Shown piece after piece: positions 11,727 through 18,292 of a stretch of 64,000 bases of DNA (position 1 is its first letter; every line of letters starts with the position of its first letter). The position numbers and the translations under genes were made by a program. Location: NCBI RefSeq assembly GCF_013363755.1, contig NZ_CP054840.1:1729501-1793500 (forward strand). The letters run 5' to 3'. This DNA comes from Comamonas antarctica (lineage in GTDB: Bacteria > Pseudomonadota > Gammaproteobacteria > Burkholderiales > Burkholderiaceae_C). Under the pieces are notes generated by a model, which saw only the letters and a program-made list of their open reading frames with translations, searched no databases and was not told where the DNA came from.

Positions 11727-12869
11727 TCAGCGCCACTGCGGCGGCACCAGGTCGTAGAGCGGTGTCGGATCGTGCGCGAACGCGTGCGCGCCGGCAAGCG
11801 TGTCGGGCACCGCCTGGCCCTGCGCATCGAGGTTCATGCGCGCGAGTTTTTGCATCCAGCTGATGTCGAGGCCGCCGTCGGGAGCGCGGCGCGAGAAGAT
11901 GGTCTCCACCATGCGCCGGGCTTCGGCGTTGCCGGCATTGGCCGCGCGCTGGTACAGCCGCAGCGCTTCGGCGTAGTTGGCGGGAACGCCGTCGCCGCGG
12001 TGGTAGCGCCGCGCCTCGGCCAGCCAACGCGCGCCCGCGGCGCCATCGGCCACGCCCTCGGCACCGGCCTCGCGGTTGCTCAGCCACTCGGCATTGGCTG
12101 CCGCCGCGGGAGAGCGCGCTGCGGCCTGGCGAAACTGCTTGAGCGCCGCCGCGCGCTGGTTGTTCTCCAGCAGCGCCAGTCCGTAGTCGACCTGGGCCGC
12201 GGGATTCCCCCCGGCGGCGGCCCGCGCCAGCAAGCCATCGGGCGGCGGTGGCCGCGGGGTGCCCTGCAGCGGCGCGAGATGCCGGGCGCGCAGCCATTCG
12301 AGATAGTTGGCGCGTGCCGGGTCGCTGCGCCGCAGCGCGGCAATCCAGGGCGTGGCGGCCACGGGCTGCGGCGCCGAGCCGCAACCGTCGATCGCGCACC
12401 AGGCCAGGCCGGCCGCCGCCAGCGGGTGCCCCAGTTCGTGCGCGCGCTGGAACCATTGGCGCGCGGCCGCGGGGTCGGCCGGGGTGCCGGCGCCGTGCAG
12501 CGTCAGCAGTGCCAGCAGCCAGGCCGCGTCGCGCTGCGCCGTCTTGCGCGCGGCGGGCGGGCCCTGGCTGGCTTTGCCGCCGCCCTCGGCCTGGGCGCGC
12601 AATTGTTCCAGCGCCGCATGCTGCTGCGGGCGGCCATTGCCCCCCAGCGTCGGCGGCGCCGGCTGGACATGCGCGCGGTCGATGCTGGGAGAGGCGGCGG
12701 TGGGAGGACTGGACGCGGGGCGCTGCAGCCCGCGGTCATCGGCAATCGGGCCCGTGGCCAGCGCCTGCGCGCAGGCGCCGAGCTGCAGGCCCAGCGCGAG
12801 CAGAGTTCCCAGCGCCGGGCGCAGGCCGCGCAGGGCGGGGCTTCGCGGTGCGGTGCGGCGTGTGCGCAT
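11727..12869 (-). CDS. SEL1/TPR-repeat exported protein, last gene of curli-like operon
   Basis: Protein of 380 residues with an N-terminal signal of about 36 residues; LQLGAC could be a lipobox. SEL1-type repeats follow, for example DPAAARQWFQRAHELGHPLA (about 130-150) and NYAEALRLYQRAANAGNAEA (about 307-326), with further helical pairs between. SEL1 proteins act as protein-interaction scaffolds. The start lies only 5 bp after the stop of the CsgG-like gene, so the two are almost certainly co-transcribed. This suggests a periplasmic or outer-membrane helper in the same export process. It is convergent with the HDOD gene, 21 bp apart. Confidence 0.75.
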   Translation of the reverse strand: MRTRRTAPRSPALRGLRPALGTLLALGLQLGACAQALATGPIADDRGLQRPASSPPTAASPSIDRAHVQPAPPTLGGNGRPQQHAALEQLRAQAEGGGKASQGPPAARKTAQRDAAWLLALLTLHGAGTPADPAAARQWFQRAHELGHPLAAAGLAWCAIDGCGSAPQPVAATPWIAALRRSDPARANYLEWLRARHLAPLQGTPRPPPPDGLLARAAAGGNPAAQVDYGLALLENNQRAAALKQFRQAAARSPAAAANAEWLSNREAGAEGVADGAAGARWLAEARRYHRGDGVPANYAEALRLYQRAANAGNAEARRMVETIFSRRAPDGGLDISWMQKLARMNLDAQGQAVPDTLAGAHAFAHDPTPLYDLVPPQWR

Positions 12870-12874
12870 GCCGT

Positions 12875-14608
12875 TCACCGTGCGGCGGAGGCGGCGGCTG
12901 CGGGTGCGGCGGCCGCGGCACGGCGCGGCACCACCTGCCAGTTCACGCGCTGGCTGGCTACCGGCTCCGCACCGGCGGCTTGCTGCAGCGCGGCGGCGAC
13001 ATCGTCCAGCGTGCGCATTCCGGCAATGGGCACGAAGGGTGCGCCACGGAATGCCGCAGGCAACTGGGCGCTCAGGTCGGTGCCGGCGGCAAAGCAGGCC
13101 ACGCCTTCGCTGCCCGGGCTGCCCGCGTCCATCACGAAGCCCGGTTGCGGGCTCATCCAGTCGGGAATGCGCAGCGCCTGGTTGGCCGACACCCAGCCCG
13201 ACGGATTGGTGGCGTTGGGCAGCAGCCGGATCACGCTGTTCTGGGCGCTGACCATGTAGCAGCTCATATAGGAAGTGCGCGAGACCGTGGCCGACAGGAA
13301 GATCTGCTCGCCGACCTCGAACGCCGTGCGGTCCAGCATGATGTTCTCGATCTGCATGTCGATCACGCGCTCGGCCACCTTCACCTGCGTGCCGCTGGCG
13401 TCGACCGCGCCGGGCAGCTCCAGGCTCTGACCGTTCTTGCTGGTCCAGCCGACGCGCGCCAGCCTGCCGTCTTCGCCCACGCCGACAAAGCCGCTGAGCG
13501 CGCGCTCGTAGGTGCTGAAGTCGATGACGCCATTGACCACCATGCCCTGGTCGGCCTGGAAGCGCGCCAGCGCGGTGCGCAGCGCCGGACTTTGCGGGCC
13601 CAGCACCTGGGCGGAGTTCGCGAGATAGCCCTTGCGGATCAGCGAGCGCTGCACCAGCTGCTGGCGCGCCTGCGGGTCGGATTCCTCGTACCAGTCGCGC
13701 AGCTGGCGCTGGAAGTCGGGATGGTTCTGCTCCAGCGTCAGGCACTGCCAGTAGGGCACGCGCGCCCACTTGCCCAGCAGCTCGATCATTCCCAGCTCGA
13801 CCAGCGTGCGCACCGCGGGGCCCGAACCCTGGGCGTAGTCGCGGCCCACGGTGAACTGCACGCCGTAGTCGCCGATGCGGCCCGCGAGGTCCAGCCCCTG
13901 TCCGCCGCTGCCGATGATGATCTCGTTGGCCGAGTCGAGGCCGGGAATCAGGGTGCGGTTGCGGAACTCGCCCAGGTGCATCTCGAGCCCGATCACCGTG
14001 GCATTGTGGTTGCGGCTGTAGCCGGTCTCGAGCCGGCTTGCGGAGGTGCCGGCGTCGAACTGGTTGCGCAGCACGTTCTGGTCGACAAACGCGATGGCGC
14101 CCGAGATATACAGCGCCGGGCGCTGCAACTGCATCTGGTTGTTGTTGAGCAGGATGGTGGTGAGGTTCTGCACCGTGTCCTGGCGCGCGATATCGACTTC
14201 ATAGTCGACATAGCGGAAGGCATTGCTCAGCCGAGACATCTGCGACAGCGCGGTGACGACCATTTCCTTGGTCGCCACGGCCACGCGCCCCGAGTAATCG
14301 GGCAACTGCTTGCTGGTGATCAGCGTCGTCGGCATGCCGGTCTCGCGCAGCAGCCGGTCCATGCACATCAGCGAGTCCGAGAAACTGGAAATCGAACGCA
14401 CCGGGCGCACCGATGGCCGGTCGGCCGCGTAGCCGTGGCTCTGGAACTGCGCATCCTTGCGCGCGTCGAGCGGCGTGCTGCAGCCGGCCAGCAGCACGCT
14501 CAGGGCCAGCGTGGCGTTGAGCAGGCCGCGCCACCCTCGCGGCTTCTGCGGCCGTGCCGGGGGGGAGGGCAGCGCCATCGGGTGCGTGAGGCAGGAGGGG
14601 TATTGCAT
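12875..14608 (-). CDS. CsgG/HfaB-like outer-membrane lipoprotein with PG-binding and DUF4384 domains
   Basis: Predicted lipoprotein of 577 residues with lipobox LLAGC (Cys43); an alternative start at Met11 is possible. Residues ~65-280 resemble the CsgG/HfaB curli/holdfast secretion-pore family: SGRVAVATKEMVVTALSQMS, a long variable segment, the ALYISGAIAFVDQNV strand, and TLVELGMIELLGKWARVPYW at the end. Residues ~315-375 form a peptidoglycan-binding type 1 domain (LIRKGYLANS...ALARFQADQGMVVNGVID). Residues ~420-530 match DUF4384 (FEVGEQIFLSATV, then VIRLLPN). An Ala-rich tail closes it. The upstream neighbour genes encode small exported proteins that may be its substrates. Domain calls are by pattern; CsgG membership is the least certain. 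Confidence 0.7.
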   Translation of the reverse strand: MQYPSCLTHPMALPSPPARPQKPRGWRGLLNATLALSVLLAGCSTPLDARKDAQFQSHGYAADRPSVRPVRSISSFSDSLMCMDRLLRETGMPTTLITSKQLPDYSGRVAVATKEMVVTALSQMSRLSNAFRYVDYEVDIARQDTVQNLTTILLNNNQMQLQRPALYISGAIAFVDQNVLRNQFDAGTSASRLETGYSRNHNATVIGLEMHLGEFRNRTLIPGLDSANEIIIGSGGQGLDLAGRIGDYGVQFTVGRDYAQGSGPAVRTLVELGMIELLGKWARVPYWQCLTLEQNHPDFQRQLRDWYEESDPQARQQLVQRSLIRKGYLANSAQVLGPQSPALRTALARFQADQGMVVNGVIDFSTYERALSGFVGVGEDGRLARVGWTSKNGQSLELPGAVDASGTQVKVAERVIDMQIENIMLDRTAFEVGEQIFLSATVSRTSYMSCYMVSAQNSVIRLLPNATNPSGWVSANQALRIPDWMSPQPGFVMDAGSPGSEGVACFAAGTDLSAQLPAAFRGAPFVPIAGMRTLDDVAAALQQAAGAEPVASQRVNWQVVPRRAAAAAPAAAASAAR

Positions 14609-14655
14609 GGTGCGGCTCCGCAGGGGCAGTCGGTCAACGCCGGGAAACAAGGGAT

Positions 14656-15105
14656 TCAGCGGCAGGCATTTATCAGGTCGCCGCGCAGCACCACGACCTG
14701 CGGGCCATTGGTGGTGACGCCATTGCCGCCGGTGGCGGTGTTGCTGGCGATTTCCTGGGTGCAGGTCTTGCGCATGCCCTGCACGGTGTTGGTGGTGACC
14801 ACATCGGCATCGGTGTGGATGCCTTCGGTATTGGTGGACATCGACTTGGCCAGGTAGCGCGTGACCTTGGCCTGGATGCCGACCGGTATGTCGGTCATGG
14901 TGTCGAGACCCTTGGAAGGCGCGGCCGCGGCCCACGGCATGTTCAGGTGCTCGACACGGCCCTTGAGCACCAGCGGGTCTTCGCCGGGGGCGCCCGGGAC
15001 CTGCGCGCCGGCGGGCGGCGCGGCCAGTGCGAGAAGCGCCGCGGCCGCAAGCAGCGGCAGGGTCCATGGCATGCACGCGCGGGCGCGGATGGTGGTGAAT
15101 CTCAT
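14656..15105 (-). CDS. Small exported protein of curli-like operon, function unknown
   Basis: Protein of 149 residues preceded by GGAGG. A signal peptide of about 34 residues ends at AGA-Q. The mature part is Thr/Asn/Val-rich in its C-terminal half (TNTEGIHTDADVVTTNTVQG, SNTATGGNGVTTNGPQVVV), a composition like amyloid or pilin subunits. It has two cysteines late in the chain (about 113 and 148) that could form a disulfide. It sits between the repeat-fibre gene and the CsgG-like gene. It could be a nucleator or minor subunit; no family was recognised. Confidence 0.65.
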   Translation of the reverse strand: MRFTTIRARACMPWTLPLLAAAALLALAAPPAGAQVPGAPGEDPLVLKGRVEHLNMPWAAAAPSKGLDTMTDIPVGIQAKVTRYLAKSMSTNTEGIHTDADVVTTNTVQGMRKTCTQEIASNTATGGNGVTTNGPQVVVLRGDLINACR

Positions 15106-15200
15106 GGCAAGCCTCCATTCAAAGAAAAGGCCGGGGTTGACGTTGCGATGGCAACGTACAACCGCCGGCCCGGGCTGCTGGCAGCCGGTTCAAGCCTGGA

Positions 15201-15674
15201 TCAGTTGCAAGCCTGGCAGCCGTTGTTGCTCGACACGTTCTGCACGGCGCTGGAAGTGCCCGAGGCAGAGTTGCCGATGTAGGAGTTGCGTGCCGCCACC
15301 AGTTGCAGCTGGCCGCCGTTGACGTTGACCTTGCCGAGGTTGGAGGCCAGGCTCTGGGTGGCAGCCGAATTGTCGGTAGCCGAGTTGGAAACGCCGCTGC
15401 TGCTGATCGAGGCGACCTGCAGCGACAGGGCATCGATGTTCACGTTGCCGGAGTTGCTGGCCACGTTCTGGCGTGCCGAGGCCGTGCCCGACGAGCTGTT
15501 TTGCAGCGAGGAGTGCGACAGCGAGGTGATCTGCACCGAAGGCGCGTCGATGTTGATCTGGGGCGTGGTGGAGCCGCTGTTGCCAGGGCCGCCGTTGCCG
15601 GGGCCGTAGCTGGGGCCTGCGGCAAATGCAGCTGCGGAGATCAGGCTCAGGGAGAGGAGGGCAAGCTTTTTCAT
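15201..15674 (-). CDS. Exported amyloid-like repeat protein (putative fibre subunit)
   Basis: Protein of 157 residues; AAGGAA precedes the ATG. A signal peptide ends near Ala19 and a Gly/Pro-rich linker covers 20-38. Three tandem repeats then fill the protein: 40-77, 78-115 and 116-152. Each begins with an (I/V)N(I/V)(D/N) strand, then (L/V)Q(I/V/L), then an N-S-A/S turn, and ends with a Q(N/S)(V/L)(A/S)SN-G motif. A CQAC pair lies at the C terminus. Regular Gln/Asn/Ser/Val repeats of this kind are like curlin CsgA/CsgB or holdfast-anchor subunits, although the repeat (38 residues) is longer than the ~22-residue curlin unit. It is the first gene of the four-gene leftward operon. Confidence 0.75.
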   Translation of the reverse strand: MKKLALLSLSLISAAAFAAGPSYGPGNGGPGNSGSTTPQINIDAPSVQITSLSHSSLQNSSSGTASARQNVASNSGNVNIDALSLQVASISSSGVSNSATDNSAATQSLASNLGKVNVNGGQLQLVAARNSYIGNSASGTSSAVQNVSSNNGCQACN

Positions 15675-16475
15675 GACAGATTCCTTGGTTGCAAAGAGCG
15701 GTGTAATGCTCGGGCGGTTACGGACAAAGCGCTGCTGGTTCCGGGAGGAATCAGCGCCATTGCGCTTTGCCTGGTCGCTACTGTGCAGCCCGGCGCGGGT
15801 TCGGGGTATCGCTCGTTGACGGTAGCCTTTCCGGGGCCAAAACGCCGATGCGAAGCTGCCGATGCGGTGTGCAAGACGGGCGGCGGCGTTGTCCGAAGAT
15901 GCCGGCGATAGATTTTGCAAAACGGTAGTAACTAAATGCAACCAAAGCAACATTGAAGATTAAATATCTATTGGAGCGTGTGAAATGAAAATTATTTTGG
16001 TTTTTGTAATTGGATTTGTCAGCGCTTTGTCAATGGACGGCGGACTATTCGAATGACGGATATGCGGCATAAGCCATCTTGATGCGAGCGTGAGTGCCAG
16101 GGCCTGCGCCCCGGCCCGCTTTCCCAAGCGCGAGGTGCCTAACTGATCCAGCCTAAACCCCTGGTTTGCTTGGGTTACAGGCGGCAGGCGCGAGCGGCAT
16201 GGGTGGTTGCCGAACCCGTGCATCCGCGCGCTTGCTCCCGCGTACCTTATGAACTGTGCTCAGACCATAGACCAAACCCGGCTTTTTGCCCCGTCGCCAC
16301 ATCAAAATGCACCAGTACCTCGTTTGGTCGTATCAGAAAGTAAATTTGGTAATGAATTGATGTTTACACAACGTAATGTAGATATTTGTTTCATTATCTT
16401 TTTCATGTCTGATTTGTTTCTCGGTGCCCTAGGTTTGTAAGCCGATGGCGCCTGTTTCTCTGGAAGGTGATTGCT
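15675..16475. other. Divergent regulatory gap, AT-rich
   Basis: 800 bp between the repeat-fibre operon (leftward) and the LuxR-type regulator (rightward). From about 15910 to 16440 the sequence is clearly AT-richer than anything nearby (for example 15960-16020 and 16325-16420). Short open frames in it have no ribosome-binding sites or recognisable products. It must hold promoters for both directions and is a likely binding region for the adjacent regulator. I could not define clear -35/-10 boxes or operators by eye. Confidence 0.6.
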
Positions 16476-17276
16476 ATGTCCCTCGACAGTCCTACCGTCA
16501 AGCAGGCCCCCTCGGCCATTCCTCCCGCTGCGGCCTCGATGTTGCAGCCGCTGTCTTTTCCCGCCATGCCGGGCTATCCAGGTGCGCGCATCTGGCCCAA
16601 TTTCCTCGTGGGCCAGATCGAAAAGCCCGTGCGCGTGCTGCTGGTCGATGACGATGCGCACATCCGCATGGTGATTGCCCAGGAACTGATGGCCGACGAG
16701 CGCACCTTGCTGGTGGCGCAGGCCGGCAGCATCAAGGAAGGGCGCAAGGCCATCCGCCAGCATGCATTCGACGTGATGCTGGTGGACATGCACCTGGGCG
16801 ACGGCGAGGGGCTCGATCTGATCGACTTCATGAAGACCGTGCACCCGTCGGCCGAAGCGGTGGTGGTGTCGATCATGGAAAGCGACGATCTGGTGCTGCG
16901 CGCTTTCGAATTGGGCGCCACCGGCTATCTGATCAAGAACTCCTGGTTCGGCAACTACCCGATGGCTGTTTTGCAAGTCGCCAACGGCGGCGCATCGATC
17001 ACGCCCAATCTGGCGCGCCGGCTGCTTCAGCGCTTCGACAAGACCGCCGTCGAGGAGTCGCGCCGGCGCCAGCCCGACGAGGCCGAACGGCTGTCGGCGC
17101 GCGAGCGCGAAGTGCTGCGCATGGTGGCCGGTGGCTACACCAGCGTCGAGATCGGCGTGCGGCTGTCGATCAGCAGCATGACGGTCAACACGCATATCAA
17201 GAACATCTACCGCAAGCTGCAGGTGCGCACGCGCGCCCAGGCCGTGCGCTTCGCATCATTGCGCGGAATGTTCTGA
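16476..17276 (+). CDS. LuxR/NarL-type response regulator
   Basis: Two-component regulator of 266 residues from ATG 16476, which has GGAAGG 8 nt upstream; a GTG at 16467 overlaps that site and is less likely. An unusual ~50-residue N-terminal extension precedes the receiver domain (about 52-170: acidic D58-D60, phosphoacceptor D104, conserved Lys in YLIKNSW). The C-terminal LuxR helix-turn-helix (about 200-266) has LSAREREVLRMVAGGYTSVEIG and VNTHIKNIYRKLQV. A histidine kinase follows. Its divergent position next to the fibre operon mirrors csgD next to csgBAC, so it is probably that operon's regulator. Confidence 0.92.
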   Translation: MSLDSPTVKQAPSAIPPAAASMLQPLSFPAMPGYPGARIWPNFLVGQIEKPVRVLLVDDDAHIRMVIAQELMADERTLLVAQAGSIKEGRKAIRQHAFDVMLVDMHLGDGEGLDLIDFMKTVHPSAEAVVVSIMESDDLVLRAFELGATGYLIKNSWFGNYPMAVLQVANGGASITPNLARRLLQRFDKTAVEESRRRQPDEAERLSAREREVLRMVAGGYTSVEIGVRLSISSMTVNTHIKNIYRKLQVRTRAQAVRFASLRGMF

Positions 17277-17327
17277 TGCCCGCGCCACAAGCCCGCACCC
17301 GGTGCTTGCCGGGGACGCCTCCTCGCC

Positions 17328-18182
17328 GTGCGTACGCTGCACCGGGCTGACTGGGCCGCTGCGCTGGCCCTGCTGGTGCTGCTGCTCTGGGGAGTGCCGT
17401 TCGCGCTGCTCTGCTGGCTCATCGGCAGCGACCGGCTGGAGGCGCCGCGCGAAGGCGTGTCCGGGTTGCGTGCGTGGTGGTGGGCCAGCCTGGCAGCCGC
17501 GGTGCTGGTCGGCTGCTGGCTGGCGCTGCAGGCGCGCCGCGCCTGGATCTGGCGGCGCCGGCGCAATCCTCGGCCCTCGCGCGAAATCCAGGCCGAGCGC
17601 CAGCGCCTGGCGCGTGCGCTGCACGATGCCGTGGGTTCGCAACTGGTCAATGCATCGATGCTGCTCGATGGTTCCGACGCGCGCCAGCGCGAACTGCAGT
17701 CGGTGCTGGAGAACTGCCTTCTCGACCTGCGCCTGCTGGTCGACACCATGGATGGCGACCATTGCGTGCTGGTCGACCGCCTTGCGACGCTGCGCCACCG
17801 CCTGCACCCGGTGCTGGCGCGCCGCGGCCTGGCGCTGCATTGGCAGGTGCCCGACCAGCACCAGGCGGGACTGCCCACGGGCGAGGCGGCACAGCACATT
17901 GCCGCCATCGTGCAGGAGGCATTGAGCAATGCGCTGCAGCACGCCCAGGCGGGACGCCTGGAAGTCACGCTCGAGCATGCGCAAGGCCGCTGGCATCTGC
18001 GCGTACAGGACGATGGCGTGGGCATTGCGCAGGCGCGCAACCCGGCGGCGTCCGGCAACGGCCTGCAGGGCATGGCCTACCGGGCCGCGCGTGCCGGTGC
18101 GCAGTTTGCCTGCGGGCAGGGCGCGGGCGGGCGCGGTGTATGCGTGCACGTGCACTGGCCTGTGCCGCCAGCGCGTGGATGA
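17328..18182 (+). CDS. Sensor histidine kinase, NarX/LiaS type (HisKA_3)
   Basis: Protein of 284 residues starting at GTG. Two TM helices lie at about 10-33 and 49-68, separated by only ~15 residues, so there is no real periplasmic sensor domain. A basic juxtamembrane stretch leads to the HisKA_3 dimerisation domain (ERQRLARALHDAVGSQL, phospho-His99). The HATPase domain follows (EALSNALQHAQAG as N box, DDGVGI as G1 box, GNGLQGM as G2 box). Kinases of this class pair with NarL/LuxR regulators, and the regulator gene ends 51 bp upstream, so the two form a cognate pair. It may sense membrane or envelope state. Confidence 0.9.
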   Translation: MRTLHRADWAAALALLVLLLWGVPFALLCWLIGSDRLEAPREGVSGLRAWWWASLAAAVLVGCWLALQARRAWIWRRRRNPRPSREIQAERQRLARALHDAVGSQLVNASMLLDGSDARQRELQSVLENCLLDLRLLVDTMDGDHCVLVDRLATLRHRLHPVLARRGLALHWQVPDQHQAGLPTGEAAQHIAAIVQEALSNALQHAQAGRLEVTLEHAQGRWHLRVQDDGVGIAQARNPAASGNGLQGMAYRAARAGAQFACGQGAGGRGVCVHVHWPVPPARG

Positions 18183-18292
18183 GGAACCGGCGCCAGCGGC
18201 GACGGTTTCGCGGTCCTGGCTGACAGGATGGCCACCGGGTTTGGGATGCAATTGACGCCAGGCGCCACGTCCTCCCATTTCTTTTTCCTGCC

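Noticed and set aside
15960..16440. Short open frames on both strands in the AT-rich gap
   Set aside because: No ribosome-binding sites, no sensible protein features; the region is more likely regulatory.
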